A stretch of DNA of 61,043 nt from Formivibrio citricus (GCF_900115065.1 NZ_FOVE01000020.1:1-61043), one strand, 5' to 3'. Numbered from the stretch's first letter, positions 27,019-37,004 are shown. Notes: a model not told the origin generated them from the letters alone. Made by a program: numbers and translations.

Positions 27019-28281
27019 TTACAGCTTGAATTCCCCCGCCAGCTTCTTCGGCACGGCCACATTCTTCAGCCGCACATAATCCGGCAAACCATTCTTGAAC
27101 GGCGGGTAGTCTTCTCCTTCGATCAGCGGCGAGAGATAGCGGCGGCAGGCTTCGGTGATGTGGAAGCCGTCCTCCGTGATGAAATCGCGCGGCATGAATT
27201 TCTCCACGTTGGCTACTTCGGAAAGCGGCGCTTCGGCAATGTCCCAGCGGTAGGGGGTATCAGCCAGACGGCGAATTGCCGGCATGATGGCGTTCTTGCC
27301 CGCGAGCGCGATTTCCACGGCGGACTTGCCCAGCGCATACGCCTGTTCGACATCGGTTTTGCTGGCAATGTGGCGCGCGGCACGCTGCAGGTAGTCGGCC
27401 ACGGCCCAGTGGTACTTGTAGCCGAGCTTGTCCTTGACGAGCTGGGCGATGGTCGGAGCCACGCCGCCGAGTTGCGCATGGCCGAACGCGTCCCGCAGGC
27501 CGGTTTCGGAGAGGAAGTTGCCTTCCTTGTCCTTGATGCCTTCCGATACGCCGATCACGCAGTGGTCGTATTTCTCGACCGTCGCCTTGACCTTGGCGAG
27601 GAATTTTTCTTCATCGAACTCGATTTCCGGAAACAGCAGGATGTGCGGCCCTTCGCCTTCCTGTTCTGCTGCCAATCCGCATGCCGCGGTGATCCATCCG
27701 GCATGCCGGCCCATGACTTCCAGGATGAACACCTTGGTCGAGGTGCGCGACATCGAGGCCACATCGAACCCGGCTTCGCGGATCGAGGTGGCGACATATT
27801 TGGCGACCGAGCCGAAGCCGGGGCAGCAGTCGGTGATCGGCAGGTCGTTGTCCACGGTCTTCGGGATATGAATGGCCTGGATCGGGTAGCCGAGCGCTGC
27901 GGAAATCTGCGATACCTTCAGGCAAGTGTCGGCGGAATCGCCGCCGCCGTTGTAGAAGAAGTAGCCGATGTCGTGCGCCTTGAAGACTTCGATCAGGCGC
28001 TCGTACTGGCCGCGATGGGTTTCCAGTGACTTGAGCTTGTAGCGGCAGGAGCCGAACGCGCCGGAAGGGGTGTGGCGCAGGCGGGCGATGTCCTCGGCGG
28101 ATTCCTGGCTGGTATCGATCAGCTCTTCAAGCAACGCGCCGATGATGCCGTTGCGCCCGGCGAAGACCTTGCCGATCTTGTCCGGATGCTGGCGCGCGGT
28201 TTCGATCAAGCCGCAGGCGCTGGCGTTGATGACGGCGGTGACGCCGCCGGATTGGGCGTAGAAAGCGTTTTTCGGGCTCAT
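27019..28281 (-). CDS. pfp: 6-phosphofructokinase, pyrophosphate-dependent type
   Basis: The start is MSPKNAFYAQSGGVTAVIN. The 420-residue protein has the phosphofructokinase fold: YAQSGGVTAVINA, YFFYNGGGDSADT (phosphoryl-donor loop), IPKTVDNDLPITDCCPGFGSVAKY (catalytic Asp in the TVDND motif) and EVMGRHAGWITAA. The PKTVDNDL version and the donor loop resemble PPi-dependent enzymes, which interconvert fructose 6-phosphate and fructose 1,6-bisphosphate reversibly. This is frequent in betaproteobacteria without ATP-PFK. Donor preference is an inference. Confidence 0.88.
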   Translation of the reverse strand: MSPKNAFYAQSGGVTAVINASACGLIETARQHPDKIGKVFAGRNGIIGALLEELIDTSQESAEDIARLRHTPSGAFGSCRYKLKSLETHRGQYERLIEVFKAHDIGYFFYNGGGDSADTCLKVSQISAALGYPIQAIHIPKTVDNDLPITDCCPGFGSVAKYVATSIREAGFDVASMSRTSTKVFILEVMGRHAGWITAACGLAAEQEGEGPHILLFPEIEFDEEKFLAKVKATVEKYDHCVIGVSEGIKDKEGNFLSETGLRDAFGHAQLGGVAPTIAQLVKDKLGYKYHWAVADYLQRAARHIASKTDVEQAYALGKSAVEIALAGKNAIMPAIRRLADTPYRWDIAEAPLSEVANVEKFMPRDFITEDGFHITEACRRYLSPLIEGEDYPPFKNGLPDYVRLKNVAVPKKLAGEFKL

Positions 28282-28412
28282 GGATTTTTTCTCGCAGGGG
28301 ACGGATCGCATTCATTCTAGCAAATCGACGGACTCTCTCGAACGCCCTTTGCTTTTGCTTTCGTCAGGTGCAAGAATCCCGGATGTTTGCACTTGCCTGA
28401 GGGGGCGGACGG

Positions 28413-30680
28413 GTGCTGTTGCGCTACCTGATCCTGATTGCCAGTTTTGTAGCCGGCGTATGCCTGCTGCAACGCCAGCCGGCCTTGCCGCCGAGCTGGC
28501 CGTTTCTGCTGGCGGCGGCAGCGGGGGCTGCATTGTCCTGGAAGATCATTCGCTGGCGCACTCCATTGTTTGCGGTGGTGCTGTTCTGTGCCGGATTCGG
28601 CTATGCCGACTGGTGCGCGCAACGGCGTCTGGCCGGGTGGCTGCCGCTGGAACTGGAAAGCCGCCCCGTCGTTGTCGAGGGCTACGTTTCCGATCTGCCG
28701 CAGGCCACGCGCCATGGCACGCGCTTCCTGTTCTCTCCAACGAAAGCGGAGATGCCGTTGCCGGCTAAAATCCAGGTGAACTGGTACGGGCCGAAAGATC
28801 GTGTCCAGGCGGGCGAGCGCTGGCGGCTAACGCTGAGGCTCAAACGCCCGCACGGGCAGATCAACCCCGGTGGTTTCGATCTGGAAAGCTGGTTCCTGCA
28901 GCAGGGAATCGGCGCGACGGCTTCGGTGCGCACCGGCGACAAGCTCGAAGGGCTGGCTGCCGCTGCGTGGCTGGCGCGCATCCGCTCGGCCTTGCGTGAC
29001 CGGGTCAATGCAGCCTTGCCGGATGCGCCCTATGCCGGGGTGATCGTGGCGCTGACCGTGGGCGACCAAGGCAATATTCCGCAGGAGCAATGGCGGCGCT
29101 ATGCCACGACGGGCGTTACGCACCTCATTTCCATTTCCGGCCTGCATATCACCATGCTGGCGGGGCTGATGGCCTGGTTGATGAATTTCTGCTGGCGGCG
29201 GATCCCGTTTCTGGCTGCCCGGTTTGGTGCCCCGCGCGCCGCGTTGCTGGCCGGCGTGGCAACGGCGCTGGTCTACAGCGCTTTGGCTGGCATGGCGGTG
29301 CCCACGCAGCGTACCCTGCTGATGCTGGGAACGGCTGCGTTCTGTCTGTGGCGCGCCCGCCCGGCAGCGACCGGCGCCATCTGGGCCTGTGCGCTGGCTG
29401 TGGTGGTGCTGTTCGATCCGTTCGCCGTGCTGTCGGTCGGCTTCTGGCTGTCGTTCCTGACCGTGGGCGTGCTGCTCTGGGTCGGGGGCCATCGCTTGGG
29501 CGAAGGGGTGAAGTGGCATGGCTGGATCAGTGCCCAGTGGGCGGCGACGCTGGGTTCAGCGCCGATCCTGCTGGTGGTGTTCGGCCAGTTGCCGCTGGTT
29601 TCGCCGCTGGCCAACGGGTTTGCCATTCCGCTGGTCAGTATCGGCGTTACGCCGCTGGCGCTCGCCGGGTTGTTCGATCCGACGGGGATTCTGTTGTATC
29701 TGGCCGAGCGCCTGTATGCGGCGACGGACTGGTTGCTGATCCAGTGCGCGGCCGTTCCGCACAGCCTGTGGACTGTCACGCCCCCGCCGTTATGGGCGCT
29801 GGCACCCGCTGCGCTGGGTGTGATCTTGCTGCTCGCTCCGCGCGGCGTGCCGGGACGGATGCTGGGCGGGGTGTTCCTGCTGCCGCTTTTCGTGCTGCGC
29901 CCCGAGCCTTTGCCCGAAGGGACCTATCGGGCCACGGTGCTGGATGTCGGGCAGGGCTTGTCGGTGCTGGTCGAAACCCGCAACTCGGCGCTGATGTTCG
30001 ATACCGGCTTGGCGCCCAACGGTGAGCGGGTGGGAATGCCTGCCTTGCGCGCGGCCGGGCGCGGGAGGCTCGACGAGCTGGTGCTCTCGCACAACGACAA
30101 CGACCATGTCGGTTCGGCCGAGGCGGTGCTGATGCAGTTTCCGGTCGGGCGGGTGGTGCATAGCCTGCCCGATGACCTGCCGTGGCTGGAAGCGGTCAGG
30201 GAACAGCGTCGCTGCCGGGCAGGCGAGGGCTGGGAGCGCGACGGCGTGCGTTTCAGCCTGCTCTGGCCGCCGGAAGGCTTCATGCGCAAGGACAAGAACA
30301 GCATGAGCTGCGTGCTGCTGGTCGACAACGGCCGGCATCGCCTGCTGATTCCTGCGGATTTGGGCGGTCGGCCCGAGGCGCGACTGGTGGCCAATGGTCT
30401 GCCGCAATCCGATATCGTGGTTGCCGCGCATCACGGCGGTAAGGGCTCGTCGTCGCTGGCGTTCGTGGAGGCGGCCCGGCCGCGTTATGCAGTGTTCTCG
30501 GCAGGCTATCGCAACCGTTTTGGCCACCCGCGCCCGGAAATTCTCGAACGTTATGCAGCAGCGGGTGCCATTACTCTGCGCACCGACGAGAGCGGCGCGC
30601 TGGTGTTCGACGTGGGCGACGAGATCGGCGTGAAACGCTGGCGCGAGGCCAGACGGCGCTACTGGTATGCTGTCCCGTGA
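28413..30680 (+). CDS. comEC: ComEC/Rec2 DNA-uptake channel protein
   Basis: The 755-residue polytopic protein starts with GTG after GAGGGGG. It has an N-terminal DUF4131-like part, the Competence domain with clustered helices (SISGLHITMLAGLMAWL, GMAVPTQRTLLMLG) and a C-terminal metallo-beta-lactamase-like domain (ATVLDVGQGLSVLVE, LSHNDNDHVGSAEAVL, AAHHGGKGSS). ComEC carries single-stranded DNA across the inner membrane during natural transformation; the beta-lactamase part is a likely nuclease. No other competence gene is adjacent. Confidence 0.95.
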   Translation: MLLRYLILIASFVAGVCLLQRQPALPPSWPFLLAAAAGAALSWKIIRWRTPLFAVVLFCAGFGYADWCAQRRLAGWLPLELESRPVVVEGYVSDLPQATRHGTRFLFSPTKAEMPLPAKIQVNWYGPKDRVQAGERWRLTLRLKRPHGQINPGGFDLESWFLQQGIGATASVRTGDKLEGLAAAAWLARIRSALRDRVNAALPDAPYAGVIVALTVGDQGNIPQEQWRRYATTGVTHLISISGLHITMLAGLMAWLMNFCWRRIPFLAARFGAPRAALLAGVATALVYSALAGMAVPTQRTLLMLGTAAFCLWRARPAATGAIWACALAVVVLFDPFAVLSVGFWLSFLTVGVLLWVGGHRLGEGVKWHGWISAQWAATLGSAPILLVVFGQLPLVSPLANGFAIPLVSIGVTPLALAGLFDPTGILLYLAERLYAATDWLLIQCAAVPHSLWTVTPPPLWALAPAALGVILLLAPRGVPGRMLGGVFLLPLFVLRPEPLPEGTYRATVLDVGQGLSVLVETRNSALMFDTGLAPNGERVGMPALRAAGRGRLDELVLSHNDNDHVGSAEAVLMQFPVGRVVHSLPDDLPWLEAVREQRRCRAGEGWERDGVRFSLLWPPEGFMRKDKNSMSCVLLVDNGRHRLLIPADLGGRPEARLVANGLPQSDIVVAAHHGGKGSSSLAFVEAARPRYAVFSAGYRNRFGHPRPEILERYAAAGAITLRTDESGALVFDVGDEIGVKRWREARRRYWYAVP

Positions 30681-30730
30681 AAAGAACCGTTGCCTGAAAA
30701 CGCTGCAAGCTTGCTCCCGCAAGGCTAGAC

Positions 30731-32770
30731 TTGCAGTGGTTGCAATCGACGACTTATTTTTTCGTGGGAAAAAACGCTTTCTTCTCTGCGCTGAACCTCA
30801 AGACCAAGGTGATCGGCCTGATGCTGCTGCTTCTGGCGGGCGGTTTCTGGTTGCTGGCCTATGTCAATGCCAAGCTCATCGAGCGCGATATGGTCGAACT
30901 GCTTTCCGCCCAGCAGTATTCGACCGCTTCCTATATTGCAAAGAGTGTCGACGAGGCGATCAAGTTCAGAATCGAGGCGCTCAAGGCCAATGCGGCCATC
31001 ATCACTGCAGAGCACCTTGCCCACCCGGAAAAACTGGGTATTCATCTCTCGACCCGTCAGACGCTGGGGGCCTTGTTCAAGGGCGGGGTGACGCTGGTTT
31101 CGCGCGACGGCATCGGCATTGCGGACTATCCGCCTGTTTCCGGTCGGCAGGGCGGAAATTTCGTACAAACATCGTTTTTCAAGGACGTGCTGGAATCCGG
31201 AAATGTGGTTATCGGCAAGCCGGTGATCAGCGATTTTTCGGGATTGCCCGGTGTTTCTTTTGCTGCTCCGGTCAAGGATAAAACCGGCGCTGTCATTGCG
31301 GTTCTGGTCGGGTTCGCAACTTTTTCTGACCCCTCCCTGTTCGGCCATGTGGAAAGTGCCCGCTTCGGCAAAAGCGGTTATGTCGTTATTGATGATCCCA
31401 AGCACGGGTTGATCGTTACGGCCAGCGATCCGTCCCGCATTTTGACCCCGATGGCGGCTCCCGGAGTCAACAGGATGCTGGACAGGTTCGTCGGGGGGTA
31501 CGAAGGGGCGGGAGTCGCGGTCAACTCGCGAGGGGTAGAGGTTCTGACTTCGGCCAAACGCATTCCTTCGACGGGCTGGATCGTGCAGCTGATCCTGCCC
31601 GTTCAGGAAGCCTTCGCCCCGATACGGGAACTGCAGCGCCGGAGTTACCAGATTGCCGGTGCACTATCGTTACTGGCGGTTTTTCTGGCCTGGTGGCTGT
31701 TGCGCAATGCTCTTCGCCCTCTGAAAAAAGCGACGGTCGCTATTCAGGATATGGTGACCGGCAAGGCAGCACTGCACGATTTGCCGGTCCGGCGCGATGA
31801 CGAGATCGGCAGTTTGCTGGCGAGTTTCAACCGGCTGGTTTCGGAACGCAAGCGGATCGAGGACGACCTACGCCAGAGCAAGGAAATTTTCCAGGCTATC
31901 GGACTCTCGATCACGGAAAGCATTTTCCTGCTCGATATCAATGGCATGGTCATGGCTGCGAATCCCACCGCAGCACAGCGTTTGGGCAAGTCCCCAAGTG
32001 ATTTGATCGGGCGCAATTTCTTCAGCTTGTTTCCCCTTGAAGTCGGTCAGGTTCGGCGGGCTGCAGTCACTGAGGTCTATGCCACAATGGCTGCCAAGAC
32101 GGTCGAGGATGTGCGAGGTGGCAGAAACTATTCCACCACTTACTATCCGGTGGTCGATGAAGACGGGGAATGTTCGGCCGTGGTCGTCGTGGCAACCGAT
32201 ATCACCGAGCGCAAGAAAATCGAAAAGGAGCTTGAGCGGCTGGCTCGCACCGACTCGCTGACCGGTCTTGCCAATCGCCGGCATTTCCTGGAACTCGCGG
32301 AACTCGAACTGTCACGAATGGCCCGCTATGGAGGCTGCCTTTCCGTGCTGATGATGGATATCGATCATTTCAAGCACATCAACGATAACCATGGGCACAA
32401 GGCCGGTGACATGGTTCTGCAGAAAATGGGACAGTCATGCCGGGAAGCCTTGCGGGACATCGATCTCGTCGGCCGGATGGGAGGTGAAGAGTTCGCCATC
32501 CTGCTGCCGCAAACCGATGGAGCGCAGGCGCAGGAGGTCGCAGAGCGTTTGCGGCGGACGATCTCGGCGGCGAGGATAGCCCTCAACAGCGGTGAAGTTT
32601 TGTGCGTGACCGTATCGCTTGGCGTTGCCACGCTGACCGCGGGTGCCGTGAGTATGGATACTTTGCTGAATCAGGCCGACAAGGCGCTCTATCAAGCCAA
32701 GCATGAAGGCCGCAACAGGGTATGTGTTTTTCATCCGGAAGTGCCGGGCGATGCTTCGCTTGGTGCGTAA
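30731..32770 (+). CDS. Diguanylate cyclase with Cache, HAMP and PAS domains
   Basis: The frame can start at TTG (30731) or at internal GTG codons; no strong ribosome-binding site decides. The roughly 679-residue protein has TM1 (about 26-43), a double-Cache periplasmic sensor (about 50-300), TM2 (about 310-327), HAMP, a PAS domain (about 385-500) and GGDEF (about 510-665). The GGDEF domain has DIDHFKHINDNHGHKAGD and an intact GGEEF, so it should make cyclic-di-GMP. The gene lies 50 bp after comEC and 42 bp before the M16 protease. Confidence 0.92.
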   Translation: MQWLQSTTYFFVGKNAFFSALNLKTKVIGLMLLLLAGGFWLLAYVNAKLIERDMVELLSAQQYSTASYIAKSVDEAIKFRIEALKANAAIITAEHLAHPEKLGIHLSTRQTLGALFKGGVTLVSRDGIGIADYPPVSGRQGGNFVQTSFFKDVLESGNVVIGKPVISDFSGLPGVSFAAPVKDKTGAVIAVLVGFATFSDPSLFGHVESARFGKSGYVVIDDPKHGLIVTASDPSRILTPMAAPGVNRMLDRFVGGYEGAGVAVNSRGVEVLTSAKRIPSTGWIVQLILPVQEAFAPIRELQRRSYQIAGALSLLAVFLAWWLLRNALRPLKKATVAIQDMVTGKAALHDLPVRRDDEIGSLLASFNRLVSERKRIEDDLRQSKEIFQAIGLSITESIFLLDINGMVMAANPTAAQRLGKSPSDLIGRNFFSLFPLEVGQVRRAAVTEVYATMAAKTVEDVRGGRNYSTTYYPVVDEDGECSAVVVVATDITERKKIEKELERLARTDSLTGLANRRHFLELAELELSRMARYGGCLSVLMMDIDHFKHINDNHGHKAGDMVLQKMGQSCREALRDIDLVGRMGGEEFAILLPQTDGAQAQEVAERLRRTISAARIALNSGEVLCVTVSLGVATLTAGAVSMDTLLNQADKALYQAKHEGRNRVCVFHPEVPGDASLGA

Positions 32771-32812
32771 TCCCCGTTTTTTCTCGCTTCCGATGTTTCT
32801 GGAAAATCCAAC

Positions 32813-35542
32813 ATGAAATTCTCTCAGCGTTTACTGGCTCTTTGTTTTGTTTTTGTGGCCGCGATCTCCGTTTCGGCTCCGGTGAAAGTCACCGAAGTCG
32901 AAGGCGTTGCCGAATACCGGCTCGACAACGGCCTCAAGGTCTTGCTGGTGCCCGATCCGGGGCGACCGACCATCACGCTGAACGTCACCTATTTCGTTGG
33001 TTCCCGGCATGAAAACTATGGCGAGACCGGCATGGCGCATCTGCTGGAACATCTGCTGTTCAAGGGAACGCCCAAACATCCCAATATCCCGCAGGAGCTG
33101 TCGCGGCGCGGGATGAGCCCCAACGGGGCAACCGGTAACGATTACACCTCCTATTACGAAACCTTTGCCGCCAGCGATGAATACCTCGACTGGGCGCTGG
33201 GCATGGAAGCCGACCGCATGGTCAATTCTTTCGTCGCGGAAAAAGACCTGCGTTCGGAGATGACCGTGGTGCGCAACGAGATGGAGCGCGGCGAAAACAG
33301 CGCGGCCAACGTGCTGCGCGAGAAAGTGCTGGCTTCGGCCTACCAGTGGCACAACTACGGCCGCAGCGTGATCGGTGCACGCTCCGACGTGGAAAACGTG
33401 CGCATCGCCAATCTGCAGGCGTTTTACCGCCTCTATTACCAGCCGGACAACGCAATGCTGGTGCTGGCCGGCAAGTTCGAGCCCAAGCGCGCACTGGAGC
33501 TGGTCGAGCGCCATTTCGGAGCCATTGCAAAACCGGCGCGCATCCTGCCTCCGCTCTACACCGTCGAGCCGCCGCAGGAAGGCGCGCGCACGGTTCGTCT
33601 GGAGCGCCTGGGGGAAAACCGCATTCTGGACGTGGTCTACCATCTGCCATCAGGCAGCCATTCCGACTTTGTCGCGCTTGAGCTGTTCACGCTGGTGATG
33701 GCCGATACACCTTCCGGACGCCTGCACAAGTCGCTGGTGCAAACAGGCAAGGCGACAGCCGTGGGGGCCTGGAATGCCGATTTGTTCGATCCCGGTTATG
33801 CGTTTTACAGCGTGCACATGCGCAAGAACGACTCGCCACAGGAAGTCCGGCGGGTGTTGATCGATACGCTGGAAGGCGTGGCCCGCCAGCCGGTGACGAA
33901 AGAAGAGGTCGAAACCGCGCGGCGAGCCGTGCAGAGCGCGATCGAGAAAACACTCAACGATCCCGCAAGCCTGGCCCGGGCGCTGACCAATGCCGCAGTC
34001 CTGGGTGACTGGCGCCTGTTCTTCTGGCAGCGTGACCAATTGGCCAGGATCGATGCTGACGAGGTCAATCGCGTGGCATCGCGCTATTTTCGTGCAGCCA
34101 ACCGTACGCTCGGCGAATTCGCCCCGGTGAGTGAACCGACCCGCGTCGAGATACCCGCAACCCCCGATCTGGCTCGGCAACTCAAGGGCTATGCCGGCAA
34201 GCCGGGCGTGGCGGCCGGAGAAGCGTTCGATCCTTCTCCGCTCAGTATCGAAGCACGCACGCAGAAAGCGACGTTGGCCAACGGAATGCAACTGGCGCTG
34301 CTGCCCAAAAAGACCCGAGGCCAGACGGTTCGCGCCGTGCTGACTCTGGAGTTCGGCAATGCTCAAAACCTGTTTGGCCAGAGTCAAACCGCTGCCCTGA
34401 CCGGCGCGATGCTGATGCGGGGAACCCGGCAGCACGACCGTGAAGCACTGGCGCGCGAGCTCGACCGGCTGCGCAGCCAGCTTCAGGTGAGTGCGGACGG
34501 CCCGCTCGTCACGGTTACGGTTGAATCGGTGCGGGAGAGTCTGCCGGCTACCTTGCGGTTGGTTCGCGAGATCCTGCGCGAGCCGGCGTTCCCTGGCAAT
34601 GAGTTCGAACAACTACTGAAGCAGACGCGAGCCGGAATCGAGGCCGCGCGCATCGAGCCCGCAGGCAAGGCCGGCGAGGCGCTGGCGCAGCATTTCAACC
34701 GCTATCCGAAGGGCGATATCCGTTACCACGCAAGCTTTGAGGAACAATTGCAGGCGCTGGATGCAATCAGGCTTGAAAACCTGCGCCGCTTCCATGCCGG
34801 TTTCTACGGTGCCGATCATGCCCGGTTTGCTGCCGTGGGCGATTTCGATGCGCCGGCCGTCCGTCAACTGATGGCGGAGTTGTTCGGCGACTGGAAATCT
34901 CCCGTAGCCTGGCAACGCTTGACGCTGCCGTTCAAGCGCGTTGCGCCGGTCGTGCGGCAACTGGAAACCCCGGACAAGCAGAATGCCGTGTTCCACGCGG
35001 CTTTGCGCATTCCCGTCGGTGAAGCGCATCCCGATTATCCTGCGCTGCTCGTGGCCAGCCATATCTTCGGCGGCGGCTTTATCAGCTCGCGCCTGGCCAA
35101 TCGCCTGCGGCAGCAGGAGGGCCTTTCCTACAGTGTGGGCGCCGATCTTAATGCCAGTCGCGAAGAAAACAGCGGTGTACTGGCTGCCTATGCCATCTAT
35201 GCGCCGCAGTTCCGAGCCAGGGTGGAGCAGGCTTTCCGCGAAGAGCTGGCGCGCGTGTTGCGCGACGGTTTTACTGCGCAAGAAGTGAAGGATGCCCAGA
35301 ATGCCCTGCGGCAAAGCGGTGAAATGGCACGTTCGCGCGATGCGAACCTGGCCCGGATGCTCGCTTCCGATCTGTACTACGGACAGGATCAATCGCGCAT
35401 TGCCGCGCTGGAAGAAAAACTGGCCCGGCTAGCTCCGGGCGAAATCCATGCTGCGCTGAAACGGCACATTTCGCAGGATGCATTCTCGCTGTTTTTTGCC
35501 GGGGATTTTGCTGCGAAGAAGGCTGCAGGCAAGACGAAGTAA
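32813..35542 (+). CDS. M16 family zinc metalloprotease, exported
   Basis: The 909-residue protein has an N-terminal signal peptide (about 1-22) and two M16 halves. The first carries the inverted zinc motif H76-LL-E79-H80 (GMAHLLEHLLFKGT) and the distal Glu region VVRNEMERGENS. The second half (about 470-900) lacks the motif, as in pitrilysin/PqqL-like single-chain enzymes, and has GGGFISSRLANRLRQQEGLSYSV for substrate binding. It degrades peptides in the periplasm. A terminator follows. Confidence 0.93.
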   Translation: MKFSQRLLALCFVFVAAISVSAPVKVTEVEGVAEYRLDNGLKVLLVPDPGRPTITLNVTYFVGSRHENYGETGMAHLLEHLLFKGTPKHPNIPQELSRRGMSPNGATGNDYTSYYETFAASDEYLDWALGMEADRMVNSFVAEKDLRSEMTVVRNEMERGENSAANVLREKVLASAYQWHNYGRSVIGARSDVENVRIANLQAFYRLYYQPDNAMLVLAGKFEPKRALELVERHFGAIAKPARILPPLYTVEPPQEGARTVRLERLGENRILDVVYHLPSGSHSDFVALELFTLVMADTPSGRLHKSLVQTGKATAVGAWNADLFDPGYAFYSVHMRKNDSPQEVRRVLIDTLEGVARQPVTKEEVETARRAVQSAIEKTLNDPASLARALTNAAVLGDWRLFFWQRDQLARIDADEVNRVASRYFRAANRTLGEFAPVSEPTRVEIPATPDLARQLKGYAGKPGVAAGEAFDPSPLSIEARTQKATLANGMQLALLPKKTRGQTVRAVLTLEFGNAQNLFGQSQTAALTGAMLMRGTRQHDREALARELDRLRSQLQVSADGPLVTVTVESVRESLPATLRLVREILREPAFPGNEFEQLLKQTRAGIEAARIEPAGKAGEALAQHFNRYPKGDIRYHASFEEQLQALDAIRLENLRRFHAGFYGADHARFAAVGDFDAPAVRQLMAELFGDWKSPVAWQRLTLPFKRVAPVVRQLETPDKQNAVFHAALRIPVGEAHPDYPALLVASHIFGGGFISSRLANRLRQQEGLSYSVGADLNASREENSGVLAAYAIYAPQFRARVEQAFREELARVLRDGFTAQEVKDAQNALRQSGEMARSRDANLARMLASDLYYGQDQSRIAALEEKLARLAPGEIHAALKRHISQDAFSLFFAGDFAAKKAAGKTK

Positions 35543-35607
35543 CCGTTGCGCTTGTCGATTGGACAGGAGAAAAGGTTGTCAAGAGGGTATGGATATTGGT
35601 AAAACTT

Positions 35608-35637
35608 GCAAATCCCGTTCTATTGACGGGGTTTTTG
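35608..35637 (+). terminator. Terminator of the M16 protease gene
   Basis: AATCCCGT / ACGGGGTT forms an 8-bp stem (with one G-T pair) followed by TTTTTG, 70 bp past the stop and just before the next gene. Confidence 0.7.
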
Positions 35638-35657
35638 CACAAAGAGAGGGGAGCAAG

Positions 35658-36848
35658 ATGAAAAGAACCAAAAGCCTTTGCCTGACCGCCATGCTGGTGC
35701 TGGCGTTGCCCATGGCCGTTCATGCGAAGACCGCAGCGGACTGCAAGCGGGATTACGATTCCAATGTCGCTGCAACCAAAAACGAGGGCGCAGCCAAGCA
35801 GGCGCAAATCAAAAGCCGCGCCGATGCCTTGCAAACCCGAATCAATGCCAATGAAGCCGAAATCCAGCGTATCAGCAATGGGCAGGTAAGCGGGGTGGTT
35901 GTCCAACTAGCGGCCCGCAAAGCGCATCTGCAACGAGAGAACAACGAGTTGCGCGCACAACGGCAGCAATTGGCGCACGAGCATGCCGAAGCCGGCCGCC
36001 AGATGAACCAGCGTCTGCCGCAAGCGCAGGCCGCCTACAACAGCTGCATGGAGCAAGTCCGGGCGGAAAACGAGCGGCGCGAGAAGGAAGCCAAGGCCAA
36101 GGCCGAGAAGGAGCGCCAGGAACGCGAAGCCAAGGCCAAGGCCGAGAAGGAACGCCAGGAGCGCGAAGCCAAGGCCAAGGCTGAGAAGGAGCGCCAGGAA
36201 CGCGAGGCCAAGGCGAAGGCCGAGAAGGAGCGTCTGGAGCGCGAAGCCAAGGCGAAGGCTGAGAAGGAACGCCTGGAACGCGAAGCCAAGGCGAAGGCCG
36301 AGAAGGAACGCCAGGAACGCGAGGCCAAGGCCCGGGCCGAGCGTGAAGCCAAGGCCAAAGCCGAAAAGGAACGCCACGAGCGCGAAGCCAAGGCGCGAGC
36401 CGAGAAGGAGCGTCAGGAGCGTGAGGCGAAGGCCAGGGCAGAGCGCGAAGCCAAGGCCCGCGCCGAGAAGGAACGTCACGAGCGTGAAGCCAAAGCCAAG
36501 GCAGAGCGCGAAGCCAAGGCCCGTGCCGAGAAGGAACGCCAGGAACGCGAAGCCAAGGCACGGGCAGAGAAGGAGCGTCAGGAAAAAGCGCGCCAGGAAA
36601 TAGCCGCCAAGGAAAAGGCCGAGAAGGAGCGCAAGGAAAAGGCGCGCCAGGAAATCGCCGCCAAGGAAAAGGCCGAGAAAGAGCGCAAGGAAAAGGCCCG
36701 GCAGGAAATTGCGGCCAAGGAAAAGGCTGAGCGGGAACGCAAGGAAAAAGCGCGTCAGGAAATCGCCGCCAAGGAAAAGGCCGAAAGGGAGCGCCAGCAA
36801 AAAGCCAAGAGCGGGACAAAGACAACCGATCCGCGCAGCCAGATGTGA
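35658..36848 (+). CDS. Exported Lys/Glu/Arg-rich repetitive coiled-coil protein
   Basis: The start is MKRTKSLCLTAMLVLALPMAVHA, a clear signal peptide, with GAGGGGAGCAAG upstream. The 396-residue protein has an N-terminal helical part with two Cys (C31 in AADCKRD and one in YNSCMEQ), which could form a disulfide. About 150 residues of near-identical 13-residue units (EAKAKAEKERQER) follow, then four 18-residue units (EKARQEIAAKEKAEKERK). The whole C-terminal half is predicted as a long single helix or coiled coil, like the TolA stalk, but no TolA domain III is present. A structural or spacer role in the periplasm is possible. Confidence 0.85.
   Translation: MKRTKSLCLTAMLVLALPMAVHAKTAADCKRDYDSNVAATKNEGAAKQAQIKSRADALQTRINANEAEIQRISNGQVSGVVVQLAARKAHLQRENNELRAQRQQLAHEHAEAGRQMNQRLPQAQAAYNSCMEQVRAENERREKEAKAKAEKERQEREAKAKAEKERQEREAKAKAEKERQEREAKAKAEKERLEREAKAKAEKERLEREAKAKAEKERQEREAKARAEREAKAKAEKERHEREAKARAEKERQEREAKARAEREAKARAEKERHEREAKAKAEREAKARAEKERQEREAKARAEKERQEKARQEIAAKEKAEKERKEKARQEIAAKEKAEKERKEKARQEIAAKEKAERERKEKARQEIAAKEKAERERQQKAKSGTKTTDPRSQM
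36076..36800 (+). repeat. Tandem coding repeats (39-bp and 54-bp units)
   Basis: Units of 39 bp (with some 24-bp short forms) run from about 36076 to 36580. Units of 54 bp run from about 36590 to 36800. All units preserve the reading frame. Copy-number change by slippage is expected between strains. Confidence 0.9.
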
Positions 36849-36860
36849 TGCTGGGGGAGG

Positions 36861-36883
36861 GCAAGGTTCGTTACGAACCTTGC
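36861..36883 (+). terminator. Hairpin after the repetitive coiled-coil gene
   Basis: GCAAGGTTCG / CGAACCTTGC, a 10-bp perfect stem with a TTA loop, lies 12 bp past the stop. A second hairpin follows closely. Confidence 0.65.
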
Positions 36884-36908
36884 TTCCCGGCAATAATCGC
36901 GCAATGCA

Positions 36909-36943
36909 AAAAGCCGGCGACATACGGTGCGCCGGCTTTTTCT
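36909..36943 (+). terminator. Rho-independent terminator
   Basis: AAAGCCGGCG / CGCCGGCTTT around a 10-base loop is followed by a T-rich tail (TTTTTCTTG). Confidence 0.85.
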
Positions 36944-36959
36944 TGTTTTGTTCGAGCGC

Positions 36960-36968
36960 TGATATAAT
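36960..36968 (+). promoter_or_regulatory. Extended -10 promoter element
   Basis: TGATATAAT contains a perfect TATAAT hexamer with the TGn extension, 37 bp upstream of the small gene at 37005. No good -35 hexamer is visible, which is usual for extended -10 promoters. Confidence 0.65.
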
Positions 36969-37004
36969 GTCTTGTATCAATACGTCGTGTTTTCGGGGTG
37001 CGCC

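Noticed and set aside
36076-36800. Regular repeats considered as a CRISPR array
   Set aside because: The units are contiguous, keep the reading frame and have no variable spacers; they encode helical repeats.
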